This document shows, one piece after another, positions 36,676 to 45,445 of a stretch of DNA of 64,000 bases. The translations under genes were made by a program, and so were the position numbers. Under the pieces are notes generated by a model, which ran no database searches, was not told where the DNA came from, and saw only the letters and a program-made list of their open reading frames with translations. Where the stretch lies: assembly GCF_014642635.1 (NCBI RefSeq), contig NZ_BMIQ01000004.1, positions 62,001 to 126,000 on the forward strand, read 5' to 3'. The DNA comes from Aureimonas endophytica (lineage in GTDB: Bacteria; Pseudomonadota; Alphaproteobacteria; Rhizobiales; Rhizobiaceae). The number at the start of each line of letters is the position of its first letter. The first letter of the stretch is position 1.

Positions 36676-38271
36676 ATGACAGATTTCAGCCGCCGCGACC
36701 TTCTGAGCCTTCTCGCCTCGCTCGGAGTCGCCCTGCCGCTCGGCCAGACCGCCTTCGCCGCCGAGAATGTCGCGGCGGATGCCGCGGCCGGCACGCAGAT
36801 CCGCTTCGGCGATCCGGTGCCCTATTCCTTCGAGCGCCTCGTCGAGGAAACGCGCCAGCTCGCCGCCAGGCCCTATGTGCCGGAAGTGCCGCGCTTCGCC
36901 GACGTCATCGAGCGCATCGACTACGATCAGCACCAGCGCCTGCGCTATCGCAAGGACGAGACGCTGGAGCTGAACAACGGCCAGGCGCCGATCCGCTTCT
37001 TCTATCTCGGCCGCTATTTCAAGATGCCGGTCGGCATCAACGTGGTCGACGGCGGCACCTCGCGCCAGCTGATCTTCGATCCGAAGCTCTTCGAGATCCC
37101 GGCGGACTCGCCGGCTAAGGAACTGCCCGACGATATCGGCTTTGCCGGCTTCCGAATCCTCGAGCCGCATTCCGAGCGCGACTGGATCGCCTTTCTCGGC
37201 GCCGCCTATTTCCGCACCTCGGGCGAGCTCGACCAGTTCGGCCTTTCGGCCCGCGCCCTGGCGATCGACGTGGCGATGCCGACGCCGGAAGAGTTCCCGC
37301 GCTTTACCGACTTCTATCTTGGACCCTCCGACATCGGCGGACGAGTGAAGATCGCCTGCCGCATGAACAGCCCGCGCATCACCGGCGTCCTGGAAATGGA
37401 CGTGAAGAAGGACGGGCCGATCGTCATGGAGATCCGCTCCCGCTATTTCGCGCGCGAGGCCATCGCCCGCGTCGGCATCGCCCCGCTCACCTCGATGTTC
37501 TGGTATTCCGAGACCGATCGGCCGCGCCGCGTCGACTGGCGCCCGGAAGTCCACGATTCGGACGGCCTCGCGCTCGTCACCGAGGGCGGCGAGCGGATCT
37601 GGCGCCCGCTGAACAATCCGGCCCAGGTGATGACCTCGACCTTCGGCACCGGTTCGCCGAAGGGCTTCGGCCTTCTGCAGCGCGACCGGAACTTCGTCAA
37701 TTACGAGGATGACGGCGTCTTCTACGAGAAGCGCGCCAGCGTCTGGATCGAGCCGAAGGGGGAATGGCCGAAGGGCGCGGTGCAGCTCGTCGAGATCCCG
37801 ACCGACGACGAGATCCACGACAATATCGTCTGCTACTATCTCTCGGAAAAGCCGGTCGAGAAGGGCGATGCGCTCGCCTACGACTATCGCCTGACCTGGG
37901 GCAAGGACCAGCCGAACCGGCCGGATCTCGGCGAGGTCGTCGCCACCCGGATCGGCCGGGGCGGCATTCCCGGCCAGCCGCGCCCGGCGGGCGTCGTCAA
38001 GATCGTGGTCGATTTCGACGGCGGACTGGTGGCCAAGCTCGATCGCGACGCGAAGGGCGTCGAGCCGGTCGTTTCCACCTCGCGCGGCACGATCGAGAAG
38101 ATCGACGCCTATTCGGTGAAGGTGGACACCGCCTGGCGCGTCGTCTTCGATCTCAAGGTCGAGGGCCAGGCGCCGGTCGAACTGCGGCTCTTCCTGAAGG
38201 ACAAGGACCGGGCGCTGACCGAGACCTGGTCCTATCAGTTCCTGCCGCTCGCGCCCGGCGCCAGCGGCTGA
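36676..38271 (+). CDS. Periplasmic glucan biosynthesis protein, OpgG/OpgD (MdoG) family
   Basis: A 531-residue periplasmic protein needed in the family for osmoregulated periplasmic glucan synthesis or trimming. It begins with a twin-arginine signal (SRRDLLSLLASLGVAL, then TAFAAEN), as in OpgD, followed by the MdoG beta-sandwich. Conserved parts are YDQHQRLRYRKDE, QFGLSARALAID and LTSMFWYSETDRPRR, then a C-terminal Ig-like domain. Rhizobia usually make cyclic beta-glucans with a different system, so this gene points to an OpgGH-type route; opgH is not adjacent. Confidence 0.93.
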   Translation: MTDFSRRDLLSLLASLGVALPLGQTAFAAENVAADAAAGTQIRFGDPVPYSFERLVEETRQLAARPYVPEVPRFADVIERIDYDQHQRLRYRKDETLELNNGQAPIRFFYLGRYFKMPVGINVVDGGTSRQLIFDPKLFEIPADSPAKELPDDIGFAGFRILEPHSERDWIAFLGAAYFRTSGELDQFGLSARALAIDVAMPTPEEFPRFTDFYLGPSDIGGRVKIACRMNSPRITGVLEMDVKKDGPIVMEIRSRYFAREAIARVGIAPLTSMFWYSETDRPRRVDWRPEVHDSDGLALVTEGGERIWRPLNNPAQVMTSTFGTGSPKGFGLLQRDRNFVNYEDDGVFYEKRASVWIEPKGEWPKGAVQLVEIPTDDEIHDNIVCYYLSEKPVEKGDALAYDYRLTWGKDQPNRPDLGEVVATRIGRGGIPGQPRPAGVVKIVVDFDGGLVAKLDRDAKGVEPVVSTSRGTIEKIDAYSVKVDTAWRVVFDLKVEGQAPVELRLFLKDKDRALTETWSYQFLPLAPGASG

Positions 38272-38340
38272 ACCGAACGATCGGACGGCGCGGCGGCGAT
38301 GCCGCCGTACCTCGCCTTCCGGTGTCCGGGGCGGAAAAAG

Positions 38341-40209
38341 TCAGCCGGCTTCCGCCTCGTCCGCCGTCGCGATCTCCGCGAAGGGCGCGACGATCCGGCA
38401 GCGCAGCCCGTCCGGCGCATAATCCATCTCGACCTTGGCGCCGTCGCCGCCGCCGAGACCCATTTCCACGAGCCGCGTGCCGAAGCCCTTGCGCGCCGGC
38501 CTCTCGACCGCCGGCCCGCCCTTTTCCCGCCAGTCGATGACGAGAAGGGCCGGAAGGCCGTCCCGCGCCTCGCGAAAATGCCAGTCCACCTCGACCCGTC
38601 CCTCCGGCATCGAGAGCGCGCCGTATTTCACCGCATTGGTCGCGAGTTCGTGGATGATCAGCGACAGAGTGAGCGAGGCCTTCGGGCCGATCTGCACCGG
38701 CGACCCCAGCACCGCGACACGGCCGCTCTGATCGTGGATCGCCACCGCCGCCGCGACGATCGCGGCGACGGAGGCGGCGTCGCGCTGGCCGGACAGGAGG
38801 ATGTCATGCGCCTTCGAGAGCGCCTGGATGCGGTCGATCAGCGCCCGCCGGGCGCTCGGCACGTCCTGCGCCGAGCGCAGCGTCTGCGTCACGATGGAGG
38901 AGACGATCGCCAGCGTGTTCTTCAGCCGGTGCGCCAACTCGAAATTGAGGAGGCCCCGCCGGTCCTCCGCCGCGACGCGCTCGGAGATGTCGTTGAAGAG
39001 AATGCCGACCCGGTTCGGCGCCGCGCCGTCGAGGCGGAAGGCGTAGCTCTCGTACCAGCGGCCCTCCAGGCCGGCCGCGCGCTGCCGGAAGCGCACCGCC
39101 TCGCCGGTCCGGGCGACCTTGCCATAGGTCTCGAACCAGAACTCCTCGTGATCGGGCACGAGATCGCGCATCGTCCGGCCGAGCGCGTCGGCAAGACCGG
39201 TCTGGCGGGCGAAGGCCTTGTTCAGTTCGACATAGCGGTAGTCGACGGCCCGGCCGTCCTCGAAGATCATCTCGACGACGCAGAAGCCCTCGTCGATCGA
39301 ATCGAACAACGTGCGGTAGCGCCGGTCGGCCTCGGCCGCCAGCGTCTCGTGCCGCCGCCGCTCGCTGATATTGTGGAAGGTGACGGCGAAGCGGTCGGGA
39401 TCGAGCCGGCGGGCGCGCACCTCGTACCATTCGCCGTCCGTCCAGCTTTCGAGGCGGATGGTCTCTCCCCGGTCGGCGACGCCGCGATAGGTGGCGATCA
39501 GCGTCTCGGCCGAGCCGGGCAAAAGCTCGCGCACGCGCCGGCCGACGGCGCCCGCCCGCCCGGGCAGGCGCTCGAAGGCCGGATTGACGTCGAGATAGCG
39601 GAAATCCACCATCTGCCCGGCCGCGTCGCGGATCGGCTCGGCGATGTAGAAGCTCTCCTGCATGTCCTCGAAGAGCGTGCGCCATTTGGTTTCGCCAAGG
39701 CGCATCTCGATCTCGTCGCCGGCGATGCGCCCGATCGCCGCAAGGCGCGAGAGATCCGCCTCCTCCCAGACGCGCGGCGCGGCATCGACGGCGGCGAGGA
39801 CCCCGACGAGCTCCCCGCCGACGAAGAGCGGCACGCCGAGATAGGCCGAGAATTCGCTCGCCCCCGCCGCCGGGTCGCCGACGAGCCGCACGTCCGTCGC
39901 CAGATCCTCGACCACGAAGGGACGGCGCCCGGCGATCACATGGCGGCAGATGAGATGGGCGAGCGGCAGGCCGGGACCGTTCGCGAAGAGTTCGGGCGCG
40001 AGGCCCCTTTGCGCGGCGAAGACCTGCTCGTCGCCATGGCAGAGCGAGACGAAGACGGCGGATGCGCCGAGGACGTCGCGCGCCAGTCCGACCAGCCGGT
40101 CGAACTGGTCCTGGTCGCCCTTGGCGAGAAGACCGCTGCGTTCGAGCGCGCGCATATGCACGGCGCTCCAGCGCGGCGTTTTCGCGTCGACGTCGGCTTC
40201 CTCGTCCAT
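38341..40209 (-). CDS. HWE-family sensor histidine kinase (GAF-PAS-PAS)
   Basis: A 622-residue soluble sensor kinase. An N-terminal GAF domain (about 25-165, LPLAHLICRHVIAGRRPFVV) is followed by two PAS domains (about 175-290 and 295-415) and an HWE kinase core. The phosphoacceptor is H427 in NFELAHRLKNTLAIVSSI; the ATP-binding domain has HELATNAVKYGALS and the HWE tryptophan-containing VIDWREKGGP. No membrane segment. The start is ATG at 40209. It is divergent from a single-domain response regulator, with another HWE kinase beyond. Signals probably are light, redox or small ligands, but no cofactor residue can be assigned. Confidence 0.92.
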   Translation of the reverse strand: MDEEADVDAKTPRWSAVHMRALERSGLLAKGDQDQFDRLVGLARDVLGASAVFVSLCHGDEQVFAAQRGLAPELFANGPGLPLAHLICRHVIAGRRPFVVEDLATDVRLVGDPAAGASEFSAYLGVPLFVGGELVGVLAAVDAAPRVWEEADLSRLAAIGRIAGDEIEMRLGETKWRTLFEDMQESFYIAEPIRDAAGQMVDFRYLDVNPAFERLPGRAGAVGRRVRELLPGSAETLIATYRGVADRGETIRLESWTDGEWYEVRARRLDPDRFAVTFHNISERRRHETLAAEADRRYRTLFDSIDEGFCVVEMIFEDGRAVDYRYVELNKAFARQTGLADALGRTMRDLVPDHEEFWFETYGKVARTGEAVRFRQRAAGLEGRWYESYAFRLDGAAPNRVGILFNDISERVAAEDRRGLLNFELAHRLKNTLAIVSSIVTQTLRSAQDVPSARRALIDRIQALSKAHDILLSGQRDAASVAAIVAAAVAIHDQSGRVAVLGSPVQIGPKASLTLSLIIHELATNAVKYGALSMPEGRVEVDWHFREARDGLPALLVIDWREKGGPAVERPARKGFGTRLVEMGLGGGDGAKVEMDYAPDGLRCRIVAPFAEIATADEAEAG

Positions 40210-40457
40210 TCTCGTGATGCTGCGCCCCCGCCTGGCGGCAATCACCGAAAGCTTAGTGAGATTCGCAAAGGGAGGGAAGATAGTCCTTTCTTTGCCGCGC
40301 CCTCCGCGACGATTTCGCCCGGCGCCGCGCCGAAACGCGTATCGGGGCGGAGGCGGCATCATTTCGCTTGAGCCCGTTCCCGACATCGGCTTGAAAAGCC
40401 GTCGTCGCCAGCCCAGCTTCGCGCGGGCGACCGGAATGACGCGAGACGGCGACGACC

Positions 40458-40844
40458 ATGCCAGATCCCACCCCGCCGCACAGGCCGGCGATCCTGATCG
40501 TCGAGGACGAGCCGCTGCTCCTGATGGACGCGGTCGACATCGTTCTCGACGCCGGGTTCAAGGCCTATGAGGCGACCAGCGCCGCGCAGGCGATCGCGAT
40601 CCTGGAACGCGCCGACGACATCGTCCTCGTCTTCACCGACGTGCAGCTCGCCGGCGGCGTCGACGGGCTGAAGCTCGCCCGCATGGTCCGCGACCGCTGG
40701 CCGCCGATCAAGCTCCTCGTCTCCTCCGGCCGGGCCGTGGTGCGGGAGGAGGACCTTCCCCCCGCCGCGCTGTTCCTGCCGAAGCCTTACCGGGCCGGCG
40801 ACGTGCATCGCCTCCTCGATCGCCTCCTCGAAATCGCGCGGTAG
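40458..40844 (+). CDS. Single-domain response regulator
   Basis: A 128-residue receiver domain without an output domain. Acidic pocket E16-D17 (ILIVEDEPLLLMDA), phosphoacceptor D61 in LVFTDVQLAGG, a serine at the Thr/Ser position (LLVSSGRAVV), and the conserved lysine in FLPKPYRA. It is 4 bp upstream of the second HWE kinase and is probably co-transcribed with it. It likely acts as a phosphate sink or by protein contact. Confidence 0.93.
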   Translation: MPDPTPPHRPAILIVEDEPLLLMDAVDIVLDAGFKAYEATSAAQAIAILERADDIVLVFTDVQLAGGVDGLKLARMVRDRWPPIKLLVSSGRAVVREEDLPPAALFLPKPYRAGDVHRLLDRLLEIAR

Positions 40845-40848
40845 ACGA

Positions 40849-42537
40849 ATGGCCTCTGGATCGCCGATTTCGTCGGGACCGCTGCGTGTTCTGCCCTCAC
40901 GCCTCCAGGAACTGGAAGCGGAGAACGCGCGGCTGCGCGCGCGGCTCGACGCGCGCGGCCCGGAATCCGACGCGCGCGCCGGCTTCGCCGGACCGTCCCC
41001 GGCCGAGGCGCCGCTCGATCCCGTCGCCGCCGCGGCGCTGCGCGCCAGGCTCCTCGTCAACGAGGAACGTCTCGCCTTCGCCTTCGAGGCCTCCGGCTCC
41101 ATCGGCTGGTGGGACTGGGACATCGCGGCGGACCAACTCTATACGAGCGCCCAGTTCGCCCGCATGTTCGGCGTCGAGCCGGAGGCGGCGGCCAAGGGCG
41201 TGGCCCTGTCCCGCTTCATCGACGGCATCCATCCCGACGATCGCGAATGGGTCGGGGCGCGCATCGCCGAGGTCATCGCGGCCGGCGGCGAATTCGCCGA
41301 GGAATATCGTCTCCTCCACCGCGACGGCGAGGTGAGTTGGATCTTCGCGCGCGGGCGCGGCTATCTCGACGCGGCCGGCCGGGCGATCCGCTTTCCCGGC
41401 GTCGCGGTGGACGTGACGCAACGCAAGCTCAGCGACATGCGCAAGTCCGCGCTGGTCGAGCTCGGCGACCGGCTGCGCGAGAGCAACAGCCTCGAACATA
41501 TCGCCTATACGGCGGCCGAGGTGATGGCGCGCGCCCTCGGCGCGACCCGGGCCGGCATCGGCACGATCGACCATCTGAACGAGACCGTGGTGATGCAGCC
41601 GGACTGGCGGGCGCCCGGCGTCGCCAGCGTCGCCGGACTGCACCATTTCCGCGACTATGGCAGCTTCATCGACGATCTGAAGCGCGGCGAGGCGGTGGTG
41701 ATCGGCGATGTCGCCACCGATCCGCGCACGCAGGGCAATGTCGAGGCGCTGCTCGCCATCGGCGTCCGGGTCCTCGTCAACCTGCCGATCATCGAACATG
41801 GGCAGCTCGTCGCCGTCGCCTTCGTGCATCACGACCGGCCGCATGACTGGATCGAGGGCGAACTGAACTTCGTGCGCGCCGTTGGCGACCGGACGCAGGC
41901 GGCGATCGCGCAATTGCGGGCCGAGGAGCAGCAGCGCCTGCTCAACCGCGAGCTCGGCCATCGCCTGAAGAACAATCTCGCCATGGTGCAGGCGATCGTC
42001 GCGCAGACGCTGCGCAACGCGCCCGATCTCGCCGCCGCGCGCCAGTCACTGTCGCAGCGTCTGGCGACGCTCGGCCGGGCCCACGAGCTTCTCCTGTCGG
42101 GCAGCATCGACGGCACGGACATCGCCGCGATCGCCCATGCGACGCTCGCGATCCACGACGACGGACAGGGGCGCCTGCGGATATCCGGCGCGCCGACGGA
42201 GATCGGCTCGGCCGCCGCGCTGTCGCTCGCCCTCATGCTGCACGAACTGGCGACCAATGCCGCCAAATACGGCGCCCTTTCCGTGCCGGAGGGGCAGGTC
42301 GCCCTGGAATGGACCATCGCGCCGCGCGACGAGGAAGGGGCAGAGCGGCTCGTCCTCCTCTGGACCGAGCGCGGCGGCCCGCCGGTGCGCCCGCCCGAGC
42401 GGCGCGGCTTCGGCTCGCGTCTCATCGAGCGCGGGCTGGCCGGGGCGACGGGCGGCGAGGTCGAGCTCGACTATCGCCCGGAAGGACTGGTCTGCCGCAT
42501 GTCGGTGCCGCTGGCCGGCCTGCAACGGGACGGCTAA
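40849..42537 (+). CDS. HWE-family sensor histidine kinase (PAS-GAF)
   Basis: A 562-residue soluble HWE kinase. After a short coiled region (LQELEAENARLRARL) come a PAS domain (about 72-192, with WWDWDIAADQLYTS), a GAF domain (about 200-355), and the kinase core with H371 in NRELGHRLKNNLAMVQAIVA and HELATNAAKYGALSVP. The tryptophan motif appears as LLWTERGGPPVR. It starts 4 bp after a response regulator gene and is followed by another, so the three form a cluster. The PAS and GAF order differs from the kinase on the opposite strand. Confidence 0.92.
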   Translation: MASGSPISSGPLRVLPSRLQELEAENARLRARLDARGPESDARAGFAGPSPAEAPLDPVAAAALRARLLVNEERLAFAFEASGSIGWWDWDIAADQLYTSAQFARMFGVEPEAAAKGVALSRFIDGIHPDDREWVGARIAEVIAAGGEFAEEYRLLHRDGEVSWIFARGRGYLDAAGRAIRFPGVAVDVTQRKLSDMRKSALVELGDRLRESNSLEHIAYTAAEVMARALGATRAGIGTIDHLNETVVMQPDWRAPGVASVAGLHHFRDYGSFIDDLKRGEAVVIGDVATDPRTQGNVEALLAIGVRVLVNLPIIEHGQLVAVAFVHHDRPHDWIEGELNFVRAVGDRTQAAIAQLRAEEQQRLLNRELGHRLKNNLAMVQAIVAQTLRNAPDLAAARQSLSQRLATLGRAHELLLSGSIDGTDIAAIAHATLAIHDDGQGRLRISGAPTEIGSAAALSLALMLHELATNAAKYGALSVPEGQVALEWTIAPRDEEGAERLVLLWTERGGPPVRPPERRGFGSRLIERGLAGATGGEVELDYRPEGLVCRMSVPLAGLQRDG

Positions 42538-42616
42538 GGCAAGGGGTCCGAAGCGGCGAAGCGCCCACCGGTTGTCGCCTCATGCAACTTTTCGCCGCCT
42601 GAGGAATTCGGGCGGC

Positions 42617-42988
42617 ATGGGCACGATCGACAGACACGCCGTGGCGCTGGTCGCCGAGGACGAACCGCTTCTGCGCATGGAAGCGGCGGACACGCTGGAA
42701 GAGGCGGGCTTCACCGTTTTGGAGGCCGCGACCTCCGACGCGGCACTGCGCCATCTCGAGGCGCATGGCTCGATCGAACTGCTTTTCACCGATATCGAAA
42801 TGCCGGGGCCGATCGACGGCATCGGTCTCGCGCGCGAGGTGGCGCAGCGCTGGCCGGGCGTCTCGATCGTCGTCTGCTCGGGGCGCTATAGTCTCCAGCC
42901 CGGCGATCTGCCGCGCCAGGCGCGCTTCATCGCCAAGCCCTTCACGCCGGATCTGATGATCCAGGCGATCGAGACGGCGATGCGCTGA
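42617..42988 (+). CDS. Single-domain response regulator
   Basis: A 123-residue receiver domain. It has the acidic pocket in LVAEDEPLLRMEA, phosphoacceptor aspartate in LLFTDIEMPGPIDG, a serine in VVCSGRYSL and the lysine in FIAKPFTPDLM. There is no output domain. It lies 79 bp after the HWE kinase, on the same strand, and resembles the response regulator at 40458, so one kinase pair may signal to either. Confidence 0.93.
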   Translation: MGTIDRHAVALVAEDEPLLRMEAADTLEEAGFTVLEAATSDAALRHLEAHGSIELLFTDIEMPGPIDGIGLAREVAQRWPGVSIVVCSGRYSLQPGDLPRQARFIAKPFTPDLMIQAIETAMR

Positions 42989-43042
42989 TACCCGCCATGC
43001 GCCGCCGCGTTCACCCGCAGGAGAGGAGCGGCGTGTGACGGT

Positions 43043-43753
43043 TCAGCTGAGATAGCCCATCTGCGCGGCGATCGCGACGGCATGGGTGCGGTTCGAGGCG
43101 TTCATCTTCTTCGTCGCCGCCGCCAGATATTGCGAGACCGTATATTCCGACAGCGACAGGATGATGCCGATCTCGGACGAGGTCTTGCCGAGCATCGCGA
43201 GCTTCAGGCAGTCGCGCTCGCGCGGGGTGAGGGGGTTGGAGCGCCGGTTCTCCTCCAGGCGGCAGGCGGCGAGGATGCCGAAGGCGCCGAAGCTGGCGAA
43301 TTGCAGCTCCGTCGTCTCGTTCGGCGACAGTTCCGTCCGGGTGCCGGACAGAGCCAGCGCGCCGGTGAAGCTCGCCATGCCATGGACCGGGACGAAGACG
43401 CCGCCGCGAATGCCATGGGCCTCGAGCAGGCGGGCGGCGGGATTGGGCTCGTCCGGCGCGTCGCTCGGATGCAGCGATTCGATGTCCCAGACGAAGGGCG
43501 TCGGCCCCGCCTTCACCGCGCGGATGACCGGGGTGTAGCGCAGAAGCCCGAGCTTCTCGTAGGCCTTCTGGAATTCCGGCTCCCAATTGCCGAGGATCAG
43601 CTTTAGCTCGGCGCGGACGTCGTCGGGCGAGGGAATGGTGAAGATCGCATAGCGCGAATAGCCGTAGGCCTCGGCGATCGCGGCCAGCGCCTCGTGCAGC
43701 AACCCCTCGTCCCACGGCATCGGAATGGCTTCCAGGATCGTTGCCGCCGACAT
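43043..43753 (-). CDS. LuxR-family regulator with autoinducer-binding-like domain (solo)
   Basis: A 236-residue regulator with an N-terminal autoinducer-binding-type domain (residues 20-160) and a C-terminal LuxR helix-turn-helix (NPLTPRERDCLKLAMLGKTS, then SEYTVSQYLAAATKKM). No luxI is in the window, so it is a solo. Of the TraR ligand-pocket residues, W57 appears as Phe (EPEFQKAY), Y61 is kept, D70 is Thr (RYTPVIRAV), and W85 is kept (FVWD). These changes suggest a ligand other than a typical acyl-homoserine lactone. Starts at 43768 or 43813 are also possible. Confidence 0.85.
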   Translation of the reverse strand: MSAATILEAIPMPWDEGLLHEALAAIAEAYGYSRYAIFTIPSPDDVRAELKLILGNWEPEFQKAYEKLGLLRYTPVIRAVKAGPTPFVWDIESLHPSDAPDEPNPAARLLEAHGIRGGVFVPVHGMASFTGALALSGTRTELSPNETTELQFASFGAFGILAACRLEENRRSNPLTPRERDCLKLAMLGKTSSEIGIILSLSEYTVSQYLAAATKKMNASNRTHAVAIAAQMGYLS

Positions 43754-44089
43754 CCGCTCTTCCGCCATAATCGTCGCCCCGGCGGAAGCCAGGCTCCGCC
43801 AAGTTTCGCTCACAGAACGAATTCTGCCGCGAGAATCAATGAGTTACTTAGCGCCTTCGACACAGTGAACACTTCCAGGCAGCGAATCGCATCATAACGC
43901 AAATGCGTCCTTGTGGGGGCGAAAACCGTTCCGCTTGTCGCGCGGAACACCTGCCCTGTGCTGTGAGCATAGCTTGCTAAGGAAATTGGCAAAAGCGTAG
44001 AACGCTTCCCATCTACGCGCAGCCATGCGTTTCGTCGCATGCCGCGTTCGGCCCGGCCGTCCCTCGCCGGGCATCATCATGGACCGCAC
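43754..44089. other. Intergenic region upstream of hslU and the LuxR solo
   Basis: 336 bp without a gene; the GC content drops here. It probably holds promoters of both divergent genes. An inverted repeat GTTCCGC-N7-GCGGAAC lies at 43928-43948. No CIRCE element was seen and no confident heat-shock promoter can be named. hslV, usually found with hslU, is absent. Confidence 0.4.
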
Positions 44090-45397
44090 ATGACCGATTT
44101 CTCCCCTCGCGAGATCGTTTCCGAACTCGACCGCCACATCATCGGCCAGAAGGACGCCAAGCGCGCCGTCGCCGTCGCCCTGCGCAACCGCTGGCGCCGC
44201 CAGCAGCTCGACGATTCGCTGCGCGAGGAGGTGATGCCGAAGAACATCCTGATGATCGGCCCGACGGGCGTCGGCAAGACCGAGATCTCGCGCCGCCTCG
44301 CGCGCCTCGCCGGCGCGCCCTTCATCAAGGTGGAGGCGACGAAGTTCACCGAGGTCGGCTATGTCGGGCGCGATGTCGAGCAGATCGTGCGCGATCTGGT
44401 GGAGATCGGCATCTCGCTGGTGCGCGAGAAGAAGCGCGAGGAGGTGAAGGCCAAGGCGCATCAGGGCGCCGAGGAGCGCGTTCTCGACGCGCTGGTCGGC
44501 AAGACCGCCTCGCCCGCGACGCGCGACAGCTTCCGCAAGCGCCTGCGCGCCGGCGAGCTGGACGACAAGGAGATCGACATCGAGGTGGCCGACACGGCCT
44601 CGCCGCTCGGCGGCATGGAGATCCCCGGCATGCCGGGCGCCAATATCGGCGTGCTGAACCTTTCCGAGATGTTCGGCAAGGCGATGGGCGGGCGCACCAA
44701 GCCGCGCCGCACCAGCGTGCGCGATTCCTATGCCCTTCTGATCAACGAGGAATCGGACAAGCTGCTCGACGGCGAGCAGGTCGTGGCCGAGGCGATTCGG
44801 GCGGTGGAGAACAACGGCATCGTCTTTCTCGACGAGATCGACAAGGTGGCGAACAAGGACGGCCATGGCGGCGCCGGCGTCTCGCGCGAGGGCGTGCAGC
44901 GCGATCTCCTGCCGCTGGTCGAGGGCACGACGGTCGCGACCAAGCACGGGCCGGTGAAGACGGACCATATCCTCTTCATCGCCTCCGGCGCCTTCCATGT
45001 CGCCAAGCCCTCCGATCTCCTGCCGGAGCTCCAGGGCCGCCTGCCGATCCGGGTCGAGCTCAGGGCGCTGACCAAGGACGACTTCCGCCGCATCCTGACG
45101 GAAACCGAGGCCAGCCTCATCAAGCAATATGTGGCGCTGATGAAGACGGAGAACGTGACGCTGGAAGTGACGGAGGACGCGATCGACGCGATCGCCGATC
45201 TCGCCGTCAGCCTCAACGGCTCGGTCGAGAATATCGGCGCCCGGCGTCTCCAGACGGTGATGGAGCGCGTCCTCGACGAGATCTCCTTCGAGGCGCCCGA
45301 CCGGGGCGGCCAGACCTTCACCGTCGATGCCGCCTATGTCCGCAAGGCGCTGGACGGCATCGCGGGCAATGTCGACCTGTCGCGCTTCATTCTCTGA
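44090..45397 (+). CDS. hslU: ATP-dependent protease ATPase subunit HslU (ClpY)
   Basis: AAA+ unfoldase that works with the HslV peptidase. The 435-residue protein begins [20 protein letters not shown], has Walker A in [16 protein letters not shown], the pore motif GYVGRD, the intermediate domain, Walker B in [10 protein letters not shown], and the C-terminal end NVDLSRFIL that contacts HslV. In many relatives hslV lies just upstream near hisB; here hslV is not in the window and hslU is 12 kb from hisFE. Start at ATG 44090. Confidence 0.97.
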   Translation: MTDFSPREIVSELDRHIIGQKDAKRAVAVALRNRWRRQQLDDSLREEVMPKNILMIGPTGVGKTEISRRLARLAGAPFIKVEATKFTEVGYVGRDVEQIVRDLVEIGISLVREKKREEVKAKAHQGAEERVLDALVGKTASPATRDSFRKRLRAGELDDKEIDIEVADTASPLGGMEIPGMPGANIGVLNLSEMFGKAMGGRTKPRRTSVRDSYALLINEESDKLLDGEQVVAEAIRAVENNGIVFLDEIDKVANKDGHGGAGVSREGVQRDLLPLVEGTTVATKHGPVKTDHILFIASGAFHVAKPSDLLPELQGRLPIRVELRALTKDDFRRILTETEASLIKQYVALMKTENVTLEVTEDAIDAIADLAVSLNGSVENIGARRLQTVMERVLDEISFEAPDRGGQTFTVDAAYVRKALDGIAGNVDLSRFIL

Positions 45398-45445
45398 AGC
45401 GGGACGGGACCGGCGCGAACCCGGCCGCGTGCCGGGGCGCGGCGG

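Noticed and set aside
43043-43753. Complete quorum-sensing system
   Set aside because: No luxI-type synthase is found in the window; only a LuxR solo is present.
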